The notes beneath the pieces were generated by a model. It was given only the letters and a program-made list of their open reading frames with translations, was not told where the DNA came from and did not search any database. From Oscheius tipulae (taxonomy: Eukaryota > Nematoda > Chromadorea > Rhabditida > Rhabditidae), in NCBI GenBank assembly GCA_037178975.1, contig JASJZH010000004.1, forward strand, positions 4,154,001-4,218,000: 64,000 nt of DNA. Reading direction: 5' to 3'. A program made the translations under genes and the position numbers. Position 1 is the stretch's first letter. Every line of letters starts with the position of its first letter. This document shows, piece by piece, positions 22,899-34,990 of the stretch.

Positions 22899-25262
22899 TT
22901 AATCAATCTTGAGTTGATTGTAAAGGAAATGTACAAACTTGGCGGTACCGACGTAGCCGATCGTGCCTTGAAATATTTATTGGCTAATCAAAAAAGGGAT
23001 CTCACCTGTCATCAAACCAAGGGCGACGGAAAACAGTCCCATGTAACTAAAGTAAAATACAGTTTGGAAGAGACCAAACATTCTGAAACATCCATTTTTG
23101 TGTGACCGAAGAAGAGGACTCACTTGGTTTTAAAGAAGAAGTAATAAATAGAATAAATATATACATAGACAGCAGTGGAAGCACCGGCAGAGAAACTTGT
23201 CCATCTCCTGTAACTTGATTTGAAAGAGAATGAAAACAAAACGAACCATCTGTAGTCTTCACTGTTCAGAAGGAAGTACGAGCTGAAAATTTAGTTATTC
23301 GAGCGAGAGAGAAAAGAGTGAAATACCAGACAATGGTGACGCAGATGGTGACAACGACCAGTATGACTGTCACTAGAAGAGCGAAGCCAAACACGTAGTA
23401 GATCTTGTAGGCCCAGAAAGAAGTGAAGATGAAATACCTGAAATTTGACTAGAATTCTGAGCAAAAAGGGCTTACATTTCAATGAAGATGCTTCCAAAGG
23501 GCAGGACTCCTCCGAGAAGCGTGATGAGCCATGGCTGCACGAACCACTTCTTGTCGGGAATTGGTCGAGGAACAGCATTCACTCTGCAAGGATAGTCTCC
23601 CTGTCCGGCCATGTTTCTTCCCAAAACCGTTCCAACCAATGTCAGCGGAAGAATCACGAAGATACAAATCGCCGTGACTGCCAGCTGAAATAGAATATTT
23701 GCTGTAGAAATAAAACAAAAACCAACCATGATAGTGAAAGGAATGGCGCGAGAAGCATGGTAGTAGATGGCGATGAAGTTGATCAGGAATGCTACTCCGC
23801 AGACTAAACTGGGTAGAAGGAAGGCGCCCAAAAGCATCTGTTTAATCCAAGCACGTCCACCAAATCGAGAGTACATGGAGCCTCCGGCATACCCATTGAT
23901 GGGTGAACTTGCAGCATAGACGAAAATGGCCGCTGATAGGAGAGACCCACGTCTGTAACTTTGGGTAAGAATAAGGTTTGATACGGACAGACTCTGTATA
24001 GAATTCACCAACAATAGCCAGGATGATGGTGATGAAGGCAACGGTGAAAATATGATAGCCGGCTCCAATTAACGAAGAGAAAAGAAGCGGCAAACTTGGT
24101 GGACGGAACACATCTCCTGAAAACGATTTGATATACAGAGATTAGCACAATATTTCGGACGAAAAATGCGGTCAGGAGGTTGAGATAAACAGGGAACCCG
24201 TGAATTCTTTTGACTGACTGACCATGAACTTGCTTCCAGCCGTATTCGTCTCCCAAATCACTGTCCTAAAGCAAATGGATTGAGAGCAAAACGATATTTG
24301 ATACCAGATCTTCTACGCTGTCTTCTTTCTGATAACGGGCATAATCCTTGCGCAGAGTTCTAACGAGAATCATCCAGACGAGACCGACCAGAAAAACGAC
24401 CATCATGAAGCTGTTGAAAATGGAGAACCAGTGAATCTGAAACGTACGGATTGCAATGGAGATGAAATAAAAAAACCCTGTGTTGGAAGAAACTCGGATC
24501 GAGATACTTGTCAAATCGATCGGCAAATAGCGTATTGGCAGGAGTCCAGTTCACTTCGTATGAAAAGTTCAATTCGACTCCAGGATGAATATCAACCCGG
24601 CCATCGGCAGTCAAGTTGACATCGACGATCTATGGATTCATTTTGAATGAAGGAAACTAAAAAAAGGCTCACCTGTTTTCCGTTATATCCAATATCGAGT
24701 TTCTTGTGAGTATACAGCTTGTACACAACAGGATGTGTAGTGCTGTCAATCTCTCCAATCATACCTAAGACATCCACTATAGAAGGTATTGAATAGAACA
24801 AACCCCAAACAGGCATGTCGTCAAGATACATTTGATAATAGTAGCTGTTCTTGATAGCGTAGACAAATGTCTTGTAGTCTTCCATGCTCAGCTTTGTGCT
24901 ACAGTAGAAAGTCTTCTTTTCGCCGGCTGAAATTAATAACTTGCACAGGCTCAAAGCAACAAACTTCTAAATTTGATGTCGAGTCCGGAAAAGTCAAGCT
25001 CGACTCCGAGAAGAGATTCTCCCATGGTTTCATGATAATGCCCAATCGACTTCTTCGTTCCTCGACAGAAGGGCAGAGAGAAGTATGTGTAGGTTTCTTG
25101 TCGATTGCTGTATGGTCCGACCTGAAAGTCAAGCGAATTGTTTTAAAGTAAATGAAATACTGTGTTCATCCAAAGGACGACTTCTTCTCCTACTTCATAG
25201 TTGTGATCGTGCTCATCTGCCAATACTCCAGCCACGAGAAAAAATATCGCGAACAAGATCAT
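22899..25262 (-). CDS. TM9SF3-like nonaspanin (EMP70 family)
   Basis: Nine-pass transmembrane protein of the EMP70/TM9SF family, which resides in the Golgi/endosomes and helps sort membrane proteins; this member resembles TM9SF3. The start at 25262 opens a signal peptide ([15 protein letters not shown]), then a lumenal domain ([30 protein letters not shown]) and the family block [50 protein letters not shown] and a final [18 protein letters not shown]. The C-terminal KxD-type end matches Golgi-retention tails of the family. Exons are separated by short introns with TTTCAG acceptors. The ATG follows a TTTTACAG acceptor, and the gene is divergent from NitFhit. Confidence 0.92.
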
Positions 25263-25848
25263 CCTGTAAAACTTGGTTTTTAGGTTTGGCAGACCTTTAC
25301 CTGGAAGGCGGCATCCAGCCGCTATTTACTATTAGTGTGTTTGAAAAAGTTGTGGCAGTGTCCGGGAGAAACCAGCTGCTGTCCTGTAATTCACTCGTTA
25401 GATATGAAAAACAGAACATTTGAGTACAAGAATGTTTGGGAATGAGAAACAATGAGGGTTCCTCCATTTGAAGAGATGGGCCAGTATTCACAAAATGTTT
25501 TTGCCTCAGTAGACGATAACATTGGAGAAAGAACAGCCGATTTTGGAATAGTCATATGCGTGGCAATTGGAGCTGGAGAAAGTACGCAATTCGTCTATCG
25601 TATCGCCTATCGTGTCAAGACCCACGCCGAATATTTTGTTGTTCCTGTAAAGAGAGAAATAAAAACATTTTTGTAGCCAAAATAGGCATAACCCAAAACA
25701 AAGAAGGTTGACAAAACAACAAGGAAAATAGGATCCTGGGACTTCTGCGAAAAACTAACTCAAAAAATCCTGTTGTTTTCCGGTGAGCGGTGGATTTTAT
25801 AAGATTGGCTCTAGGCAGAAGTTAGAATCGTTCTATTTACATTTCAGT
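25263..25848. promoter_or_regulatory. Divergent promoter between TM9SF3 and NitFhit
   Basis: This is 586 bp between start codons. A plus-strand open frame at 25452-25676 lacks conserved features and is not called. No RNA gene or repeat was recognised. Confidence 0.4.
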
Positions 25849-27608
25849 ATGCTCGCAGCAGCTGGTCGGATTCTGACAAAGTCATTCTCAACAAAAATGG
25901 CCGAAAAAAGCTTAGTATGTTTGCTTCTTTCCACAAAACGAAGCGTTTTCAGATAGCAGTCTGCCAAATGACGACAAATCATGATCTCAATGCTAACTTC
26001 GAAACATGTAGAGATATGATTGAGCGGGCAGGAGAAAGACGTTGCAAAGTAGGTACTTCGAGCTGATGTTACCTCATGCTTTAGATGATCTTTTTCCCCG
26101 AGTGCTTCGATTACATTGGCAGAACGAAGGAAGAGAACATTAGCCTAGCAATGGACGAAGACTGTGAGTACATCGGTCAGTTTAGGTAGTTTCTCTCTTT
26201 TACTTGCCCATCCTGTCATTTGTAGAGATCTCGCTCGGAAACACAAGATTTGGTTGTCACTCGGAGGACTCCATCGATATGACAAAAGTGGCTATCCTTG
26301 GAACACACATCTGATAATCGACGACGAAGGAATAACGCGAGCAAAGTACAACAAACTTCATCTCTTCGATCTTGATATTCCGGGAAAAGTGAGGCTAATG
26401 GAGAGCGAATTCAGTCGAGCTGGAGAGAAGGTCGCACCATTTCTACATTTGTAATTTGTTTTTGCAGATGGTACTCCCAGTTGAGTCACCAATCGGAAAA
26501 ATTGGACTATCGATATGCTACGATCTCCGTTTTCCCGAGCTATCCATATGGAACCGTAAGAAACAGGCCGATGTCTTAACTTATCCCGCCGCATTCACAC
26601 TTACAACTGGTCTTGCTCATTGGGAGGTTCGTAGTTTTTCCACATTCAAGTTCACTGCGAAAGATATATAACTTCTTTATTCAGGTTCTACTGCGTGCGA
26701 GAGCTATCGAGTCACAGTGCTATGTGGTCGCTGCCGCTCAAACAGGGAAGCACAACGAAAAACGAATGTCCTATGGACATGGTATGTTACCGTAATTTAA
26801 TACGCATTCCCAGTTTCCTTTTTCCAGCAATGATCGTTGATCCGTGGGGTGCAGTAATTGCCCAGTGCTCAGAACGCGTCGATATGGCTTTCGCTGAGAT
26901 CGATCTCGGATATGTTGCGGAGTTGAGACAGATGCAACCAGTCTTTTCGCATAGACGAGACGATCTCTATTCACTGCACGTTAACGAGATCGACCCAGGC
27001 TTTTTCCTTGTTGTGCAATATAACTCGATCTTTCAGATAACACTCCTCTTAAATTTGGGCAGTTTGAAATCTCTGCGGATTCTATTTTCTACCGATCGAA
27101 GTTCTCCTTTGGTTTTGTCAATCTCAAACCTGTTCTTCCCGGACGTAGGCTTGTTTTACAAATTTTTGCAATCTACTCGATTCAGATGTACTGATTAGTA
27201 CAAAAACGCCTCACAAAAGACTAATTGATCTTTCTGACGAAGAGACAGCTGATTTGTTTGCCACAGCTAAAACTGTTCAAAAGATGCTAGAGAAGTATCA
27301 CAGTGTGACTTCTTCCACGGTTTGTGTACAAGACGGCAGAGATGCGGGGCAGACGGTCGAGGTATGCTCCTAGTATCATAATAATTTCTTGTGATTAAAG
27401 CATGTCCACGTGCATATTCTTCCTCGTCGTGCCGGCGATTTCGGAGCTAGTCCCGATGATTTGTACAAGAACCTTGAGGAACATGACAAGTAAGTTTTCT
27501 CACTGCATCAATTCATTTCCCAGAAATTCCGAAGTCCAGCCGCGCTCCCAGAAGGAAATGTCTGAAGAGGCATTCGCTTACAAACAAGCTTTTTCCGACA
27601 AAATGTGA
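25849..27608 (+). CDS. nft-1: NitFhit fusion: nitrilase-like plus Fhit HIT hydrolase
   Basis: Fusion of a nitrilase-superfamily domain (Nit1, deaminated-glutathione amidase) and Fhit (diadenosine polyphosphate hydrolase), as known from worms and flies but separate in vertebrates. The nitrilase triad is visible as Glu in FFPECF, Lys in [11 protein letters not shown] and Cys in [12 protein letters not shown]. The Fhit part follows in the same frame chain, with [19 protein letters not shown] and the HIT motif HVHVHILPR. The extension [14 protein letters not shown] is compatible with a mitochondrial presequence. The start codon sits one base behind an ATTTCAG acceptor. Exon spacing is 38-50 bp throughout, and length agrees with known NitFhit proteins. 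Confidence 0.95.
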
Positions 27609-27999
27609 TAACAGTTTTCGTAACAATAAACTTTTTTTAATTATCTCTCTGTTTCTCTCTTATAAAGTTCGGTCTATGAAGTATCTGCAAAATGTATTAT
27701 TGCAATTGCAAGTTCGCCGTGTTTTTACTAAAATATGCTCTCAAAATGCTAGGGAATAGAGCGAGCATGCTCGCAATTGATCGCGGAGTAGCCTGTCAGT
27801 TTTGCGACCAACGCGTGTTTTGTTGGGGAGGGTCGTGAAATGTGCAGATGGCCGCGCTTTGTCCGATCGTTATATCCCGTTCACTCCTGTTCGCTTGATG
27901 CGTCACATGCCGGTCTTATCTTTCAATTATTCCCCCTTTTTAATAATTTCTCTTTATTCTTTTCAGTTGTATTTTAATAGTAATTTTAGCCAGAACAGC
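27609..27999. other. Intergenic space between NitFhit and the Arf-GEF gene
   Basis: Holds the NitFhit poly(A) signal (AATAAA near 27624) and the 5' flank of the next gene, ending in TTTTAG acceptors. Nothing else was recognised. Confidence 0.4.
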
Positions 28000-30890
28000 A
28001 TGGCAAATGTTCGGACAAAATTATCAGAATGGAGAGGAGTTCCTAGTGCAAGCAGAGTTTTTGCGAATAGTGGATATGAAATTTCGGATGATCTTCAACG
28101 GCTAAAAACTGAGGTAAGATTTTGGAATAGTTTCGGTAAATCTTTTTTAAATTCTTCCACTCTACGGAACGGCTTTCACACTATTTCTATTATTATCTTT
28201 TTGGAGTTTTAGCATTTTTCAGGTTTTGGAAAAACGCTATGGAGGTAGAGTAACATCTCATCGAGCAGCAGCAGTGATTCAAAGAGCATTTCGTCAATAC
28301 CGACTGCGGAACTGCTGGAAACAAAAGACAACAATTCCCTTCAACAGGTAGTGACTTTTTTCTAAAATATTTAATCTGTATCTCAGACCTCCGTTTTTCG
28401 CGAGATCCAATGTTATGCCGAATGGACATTGTCAATCACCTTCTGCAGCAAATTCCTCGCCATCATTGCGGTGAGTTTTTTTTTAGAAAGGTTCGCGCGA
28501 TATTTTGACTTAACCTCTTTGCTTACCTTCATATACTAGAAGGTTTTCCTTGAAAATTAGTCATTTAGCCCACCCGTCTGTTTATTTTCGATGACACACG
28601 CCGCGATCTGACAGCTCAGACTCGCTCAGTCTCATTTTCGTGCAGTTACGCTCATGATCGATAAATATTTTCAGGTATACCGCTACCAGTTTGTCAGCGC
28701 AATTGAAAGCCCAAGCCAAACAGGACCAAGATCGAACATTTCCCTCTTCCATGGCGAACTCCTCGACAAGAATGATAGGTCGGTTCCTTCGGTTATTGTC
28801 TAGATTGTTGAGATAGCTTATTTTATAGCAGTTTTGATATTTCTTCTAGAGAAAATCATTTTTAGAAGATTTTTGATCTCTTTAGCATTGTAGTTATTCG
28901 AGTGAGACAAATTTGTTTTGAGGAAATTTTTTTGTTGCTATAGGGCCTAAGTGTTACGAAAGTTAACATTATGGCAGAGGAGACCTCGTGAAATCAAACA
29001 TTTGATCGTAAATCTCGCATTCGATAATCAACCTGGAGGGTAGTGCCGCGATGTAAGCGTTGAGAGCGATTCACCCACTCATAGGCACTCATGAGGATGG
29101 CTCTAAATGGCAGTTGTTGCGAAGCTCGCATTGGAACTGCTTTCTTTGTTTTTAATGGAAACCTTCAGATAGTCTGATGTCCCCACGACTCTCTCAACGA
29201 CGTACAGGCCAAGATCACAATTCAGTGCCGGTTGTATGGGTTCCACGAGCTTCTTTGGCTAATCAAAACGCGGCTCATTCTAACAGTCTTCCACGCCTCG
29301 AACGACACGCTGTACGAGAGTAAGTCTCTTTTTTGAATTTAGATACGCATTTTTCAGATGTACGCCGAACAAAGCTTCACGTCCAGTTTTGACCGAACAA
29401 GATAGGAAACGACAGTATAGGATAGCTCTCAATTTTTTCAACAAGTATGTTTTAGTTTTTGCGGTTGTAAATAATCTTTCAGAAAACCCGAAAGGGGTAT
29501 TTTCCTTTTGACCCACTATGGATTCGTCAGCAATTCTCCTGATGCGATTGCCAAAATACTCTTCGGTAGGCGAGGACTCAGCAAACAGCAAGTGGGAGAA
29601 TATATCGGAACTTTGCATTCCAGCTTTCACAGCTGTGTCTTGAAGTTTGTACTCGTTTGATTAGGTACAATTTCTCAATTCAGGTACTTTATGAACCTCA
29701 TTGAGATTCGCGGTCTCGAACTTGATTGCGCACTCCGCATAGCGTTTCAATTTTTCATTCTACCGAAAGAAACAGAAAAGATTGACCGAGTTCTGCAGGT
29801 AATTTCTTCTTCTGGATCGAATTCCATTTTTCATTCAGGCTTTCTCTGTCCACTACTGCAAATACAATCCTAAACGTATCGAATCCTTCCGAGGAGGAGT
29901 TGATTCTGTCCATCTGCTAGCTTTTGCCATTATCATGCTCAACACGGACCTTCATTCTCCTAGTTTGAAGGTTTTTCTTAAACATTGGTATTTTGAGCAA
30001 GAAGTTTAGAACTTTGCCAGGATGAAGCGAGAGGATTTTATACGAAATTTGCGTGGACAAGACAAACTATCGACCGAGAAGGATGGCCGTGATTTTAACA
30101 GGTTTTTTATATTCTAACCTGGTTTAAAATGTTTGTTCAGACAGCTATTAGAAGGAATTTACGAACGTGTGAAAGCTGACGAATTTCTCCCTGGCGATGA
30201 TCATGTGGCTCAAGTTATGCGTGTCGACAATGCCATCGTGGGCAAAGACAAGCCGGTATAGCATGCTTTTTCACAAATAAACGACGGTTTCAGTTACTTA
30301 CCGAGACTCAGCGCCGTCTAGTATGCTACTGTCGTCTACAGCAAATTGACGATCCGACCAAGAAGCAGGCAAAGACCAGACACGAGAGAGACGTCTTCTT
30401 GTTCAACGACATGTTGGTGATAGCGAAAAGCAGTGATCGTCGAAGCAGCTCGAATTCCAACACCAGCTACATTATGAAGTCTCACACGCCTTTGCTGGGA
30501 GCAAGAGTTGAAGAATTCAAGGTTCGATTTTGTCTGTGAATGTTTGCGATTGTGATTTCAGTCAATATGCTACGATTACGGTTTGACGATAACTACTACG
30601 TCGAAAGAAAAGTTTCATTTCAACGCAAGAAACGCTGAGGATCGGTCAGTTCCTCGTCCCCTTTTCGTAAAATCACTTTCAGACGAAGATTTGTTGCTGA
30701 CGTAGCGGAATCGATCAAAGAATCCATTCAAATGGAGGATGTTCGTTTGGAGCTAGAAATGGACAAACTCCGGATGGAAAGTCAGCGCGATAGTGGTCTT
30801 CCGGACATGGAAAGCCAGTCTAGCACACGACGTCTCAGCTTCAATAGCCTTGACAGTGGGGTTGAAGACCATTTTGACCACTCCAATTAG
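28000..30890 (+). CDS. BRAG/IQSEC-type Arf guanine nucleotide exchange factor
   Basis: Arf6-type exchange factor acting at the plasma membrane, endosomes and synapses. Order: N-terminal region; IQ motif (AAAVIQRAFRQYRLRN); Ser-rich linker (PRLSQRRTGQDHNSVP); Sec7 domain (KPERGIFLLTHYGFV, YFMNLIEIRGLELDCALRIA, ILPKETEKIDRVLQAF, AFAIIMLNTDLHSP); PH domain (RDVFLFNDMLVIAKSS, DYGLTITTTSKEKFHF); Ser/acidic tail. The catalytic Glu is in LPKET, where most Arf-GEFs read LPGE, so Gly is replaced by Lys while Glu is kept. The start follows a TTTTAG acceptor in AGCCAGAACAGC-ATG. An intron at about 28779-29168 (390 bp) is the only long one; its content was not identified. Confidence 0.93.
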
Positions 30891-31246
30891 TATATTTCTG
30901 TAAATACCTTCCCAAATGTTGTTATTACGGCTACATTTGCCCCTTCTCAGCCTAGTCATTCTCATTTCGCGTGCTCAGAAACCATGCTCAATGCATAGTC
31001 ATCATTTTTTATTATTATCATTCCTTTTTCACTTATACCAAGGGTCTGTAAAATATGCCTAAAACCACTTAACAATTCCTGCTTTCCCTCACTTGCTCTT
31101 GCCATTACTCAGTTTACTGCTGATTGTTTTAAAGAACTTGTAATATAAAATTGAGCACTGACTGTTTTTTTTCTTTTTCTCAAGGCGGTTTTCTCCCATT
31201 CTGCAGTCCCAGATAGTGCTAGTTCTACTCTTTTTGTGGCTTTAGA
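30891..31246. other. Intergenic space downstream of the Arf-GEF
   Basis: A/T-rich 3' flank. It ends in GGCTTTAGA directly before the next ATG, a likely trans-splice acceptor. Nothing else was recognised. Confidence 0.4.
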
Positions 31247-32097
31247 ATGGAAACGCAGACGGCGACAAAAAAAGAACGGATTCACGACTTGCTGAATAGA
31301 AAACGACAACAAGAGCGAGATCTACAGCAAGTGTCAAAAAAGGGATCTAAAGTTACTGACCAGAGTTCTGACCAAGATTCGGATCAGAAGAAACTGGAGG
31401 AGATGGTTCGAAAGACGCAATTTCTAACTATTGATATTTTTAGGCCAAACAACGACTCTTACTAGAAGCAAAACTGGCTAAAGAACGAGCAAAGACAGGT
31501 ACAGTAGGATATTACGGTCGTAGGTCCCTAGATTCGGAGGTCTTAAAAATCTGTTTTTTTTTCTTTTTTCTAAATGTAAGAGACGTTAAGTTGAAGTTCA
31601 ATTGACAGATCTCTTAATGTAAACTCTTTATTTAGTGAATGGTGACACAAGTGAAAAGGTGGGTCACAACTGGGGGGATAGCGGAGAAATTGAAGAGACG
31701 GAAAAGCTCTTGAGACTCAGAGACTTCATTTTTTGTAAATATGCTGAAGTGAAAGAGATATCAAATGTTTATAGACTTAGTACCACTGCACCATTATGCT
31801 TAGCCCCTAAGTTTGCACCCAAAAGCGCAGGGACTGGGCTACGCAACAGGCGTTAATGTAGCGGCACTAAGCCTAAAGATATATGGTATCCCTCCCGCTT
31901 CGGGTTAAAAGCTTCTTATTTCAGGTGAAAAACATTAAAAAAAATAGTTTAAGACCTCCGAATGGGTACAAGCACCGAATATTATCAAACTCATTGCAGT
32001 TGGACCTCAAGGATTTCTTCGTCCTACAAGTCTCAATACCAACAAGCAGTTTTTGAGAAGAACCCTACAGTCTACCATCAAGTCCAGGAAAAAATAA
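31247..32097 (+). CDS. Small basic coiled-coil protein, conserved-looking, unidentified
   Basis: About 120 residues. Exons at 31247-31404, 31443-31503 and 31954-32097 join as phase 0 throughout. The N-terminal half is a charged helix (KKERIHDLLNRKRQQERDL, AKQRLLLEAKLAKERAK). The C-terminal exon has a less biased, probably globular tail (SEWVQAPNIIKLIAVGPQGF, NTNKQFLRRTLQSTI) that looks like a conserved motif, but I cannot assign a family. The second intron (450 bp) is far longer than neighbours, is framed by an inverted repeat, and its 3' arm reaches into the last exon. The start is one base after a CTTTAG acceptor. Nuclear location is a guess from composition. Confidence 0.6.
31532..31963. 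repeat. Inverted-repeat-bounded insert, MITE- or introner-like
   Basis: The 16-base arm ATTCGGAGGTCTTAAA at 31532-31547 recurs as its exact reverse complement at 31948-31963. T-runs lie just inside the left arm and an A-run just inside the right arm. The 400 bp interior has no transposase frame. No clear target-site duplication is visible. The right arm covers the splice acceptor (TTTAAG) and the first ten bases of the last exon of the enclosing gene. Confidence 0.55.
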
Positions 32098-32182
32098 TCT
32101 TCCATCTTCTTATGTAATAGAAATGATAATTTTATTCGAGGAAAGCTAACTAACAACAAGGGAAACGGTTATCACCACAAGT

Positions 32183-34189
32183 CTAAAGACCTTTTTCGGA
32201 ACTTCTTGGGCTACTCATCCTCTCGAAATCGGAGCCGTCGTAGTCGCTCATATCGTCGTCGACCGGGTAGCAGTGATTTTGCTGGAGGAAGTTGTTGGGA
32301 TCTACGCCGTAAAGTACTTCTCCTTCGCGAGGCTCTTCTTTCTTGGTCAGCGCGTGATTCTTTCTCAACTCTTCGAGAAACACGCCGTAATCGTCCATCG
32401 CCTGAAAAGATGAAAGCTGGAAGGATACCGGAAAGACTTACTTTGCGATCAAAGTATGGAACTGCCTGGAACTGACATTTCTTTGTACCGTCATCTAAAA
32501 ACAGGAGCTCTCGGTAGCAGTCACGACACATATAGGCCGGGGAGGTTGGCAATAGCTCTGCACCGATCACGACCCAGCTAAAAATGGGTTGTAACAACTA
32601 TGGAACGGCTTACTTGGCTCCGTTCGATTTACAACCGATGCAGCTGATTTGACGGAACACTCTCTCCAGAATGCGAAGTGGATAAGGTCCTACTTGATCG
32701 CTGAAGTCGCGTAGATGTATATCTGTGAAGACTATAATGTGTTCGCAGATTCCTTGGTGTTGGTAGAGATATGGCTGGCCGAGGCGGAATTTGAGATCAA
32801 GCAGTCTGAAATAGATCAATAACATCAGTTATTTCGAAATAACGGGAGCGACTTCGGTGTATAGAAAGGAATCTAACAAACCTGACATCCATCTTTGAGA
32901 CGTACATCTCTTCAATGTTGTGACGTCCTTGAGCCCATTGCCTTACGCATTGTGAGGTGTCAGACGCTCCCGTACGGGTATCATCAACGTAGAACGTGTC
33001 GTGAATGAAGAAATAGGAGGAAGGGAAGCGGTTCTAAAAGTTCTAGTGAGTATGAGCAGAAACGCACCAAGCTGAGATCATCTGGAGTGGGATTTCGATG
33101 AGAGACGTCTTGGAGACAAAGATAGTCCTGGGTACAATGGAAGCTTCTCTTCAAATCATGGAGAGTTTGACTGCCTCGAATCACGATTTTGTCGGACACT
33201 TTCATCTGAACTATGTTATAAAGGAAAAGTAGAATACTGACCAGTCGTCCTAGTCGAACTTCGTGATGGTTGAGAGTGCGACTGTAGCCGAGATATATGC
33301 TGACAGAGATGAGAACATCGTCTTCTCCCCAAGGAAGACAAGAGCTTCTGAGAGTTTCCGGCGGCGCTTTGAGGAATTGCTGGTTGAGCTCCATCGCATG
33401 ATGCTCAATGTCCGGACTGATGGCTCCTGGAAACAAGCTCAGGGTGAAGTAGGTTGTCCCCTATCTGACAATAGGCTTTTTAAGTTCATATTGGAACCAC
33501 TACAAGCACCTTAAGTGAAATAATTAAAACATGACCAAACCCAACCTTCTTTCGGGAAATATGGTTTCTCGTATATGATTTCTCCCTTCAAAATGCCGGC
33601 CCACTTCTCCATCATGCTCTTCTTCTCGAAACCCTTGATCGTTATAGCGCGAGGGTCGACGATATCGTAGCGGAGCGAGCGCATAGCCATCGACTTGTTC
33701 TGCGAATTAAGACGACGTTCTCGTTCGTTTTGAAGATGTCTAAAGAGAAAACTGTTCAAAGATTTGTTTGAAAAACACTCCAATGTTCTGAGGGGTGCTC
33801 TTGGCACGACGGCATCGTCAAATCCCGTGTCGATATCGAAATTGGCATCATTGTCCACGTCTCTCATTTGCGCTAGTCTTTCTCTTTAACATAAGATTAA
33901 AAAAACCAGTGCTGAAACTCACTCGCACATGCCGAAAATATCTGTACTAGTCTCTGCAGCGATGTCTACAATATTGGCAAAGTCTTTCGTCATAGAGTCG
34001 ATCCGATATTCGGTGATCTTCTTCAACTGCGTGATGGTTTCGAGTCCATCTCGAGCAGCAATAGCCTGGCAGAGAAACGTTTTAAAATGGTTTTTTGTAG
34101 AAACCGTTTGGGAAAAAGACTAACCTAGGGCTGATGACTCCTGAGCAGAACTTCTGCTCGTCGCATTCGAAAATGATGTCCATCGACAT
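32183..34189 (-). CDS. snpc-3: SNAPC3/SNAP50, snRNA-activating protein complex subunit
   Basis: Subunit of the SNAP complex that binds the proximal sequence element of snRNA (and, in nematodes, SL RNA) promoters for RNA polymerase II and III. The diagnostic C-terminal region is FRLGQPYLYQHQGICEHIIV (compare KLGFPYLYCHQGDCEHVIV in human SNAPC3), then FTDIHLRD, ISCIGCKSNGAKWVVIGAEL and YMCRDCYRELLFLDDG, giving the conserved Cys/His zinc-type cluster. Upstream are a domain with VRLGRLMKVSDKIVIRGSQT and an acidic N-terminal region (DVDNDANFDIDTGFDDAVV). An extra acidic Ser/Asp tail of about 65 residues (DDDMSDYDGSDFERM) follows the zinc region. The ATG at 34189 follows CAACTTTCAG immediately, consistent with trans-splicing. 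Confidence 0.9.
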
Positions 34190-34255
34190 CTGAAAGTTGT
34201 GATAATTAGATTAGAAAAACAGAAGATGAAGATGGAAAGAATATGCAAGTACTCG

Positions 34256-34274
34256 TATATATATATATATATAT
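34256..34274. repeat. AT dinucleotide microsatellite
   Basis: An uninterrupted run of alternating T and A of about 19 bases, 67 bp upstream of the SNAPC3 start codon. Confidence 0.9.
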
Positions 34275-34990
34275 CTCGGCAACTGGCACAATGAATACAT
34301 TTTCCATTTCTCCCATTGTTCAAGACGTTGCGATTGGTTCGTGACAGTCAATATTGCAAAGAAATGGAAGTTTGAAGCGACAGTTTTTTTTAATGGGAAT
34401 CGGTCAATCTTAGCTTCCGTGATTACAGTAATTGCTTGGCTGAGTATCTAATGCAGCCATGCTAATTGTTGGTGCAAATTAGTTCCGCCACGAAACTAAA
34501 TGCGTGTTTAGACCTTTAAAGAAGTCATTTTTATGATCTCCGACGTTTTTGACCCGTTTATAGTCGTTTATTTCTGCACCTTTTTTACTGGAATATAAAC
34601 CGCTTCAGCACATACATGGTTGTGATGCATACATTATATATGTAAAATATTTTGCGCAGGCCAGTTCCAATCTTCGGCCTATAAAAGCTGTTCCATCCCT
34701 TTTTGTTTCTGCTTTGCAAAAATAATCCTATAAAACCAGTTTTAAATTTCGCGCTGCACTTGTTTGGAATGGCTGGCTCGTTGGCCGTCGTCCAGCCTTT
34801 TTGAAATCGATCGGTACGGCCCGTCCGGCTTGTGATGCGAGCTCTAATTTTGCATCAACTATTTTGCCTGTTATTATAAAAGAACCAATATAAATGAAGT
34901 GATTCCTCCTAACGCTCTTCAGTTGAAAAATTTTATTTTAAAGCGCTCAAATCTTCTTTCTATTTTCCTTCCTATTTGTTCTTTTTCAGA
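34275..34990. promoter_or_regulatory. Divergent promoter region between SNAPC3 and VDAC
   Basis: Includes a TATAAAA-like element (CCTATAAAAG near 34677) and a second near 34730, then a CG-rich patch at 34770-34850. No RNA gene could be confirmed. It ends in TTTTTCAGA before the VDAC start codon. Confidence 0.4.

Noticed and set aside
25452-25676. 74-codon plus-strand frame between TM9SF3 and NitFhit
   Set aside because: No homology, no acceptor before the ATG and a promoter position; most likely chance.
31635-31856. 73-codon frame inside the inverted-repeat intron
   Set aside because: No similarity to transposases or other proteins; the element appears non-coding.
34620-34860. Possible snRNA or SL RNA gene near two TATAAAA elements
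   Set aside because: I could not find an Sm site, a stable stem set or a recognisable snRNA sequence, so it is treated as promoter DNA.
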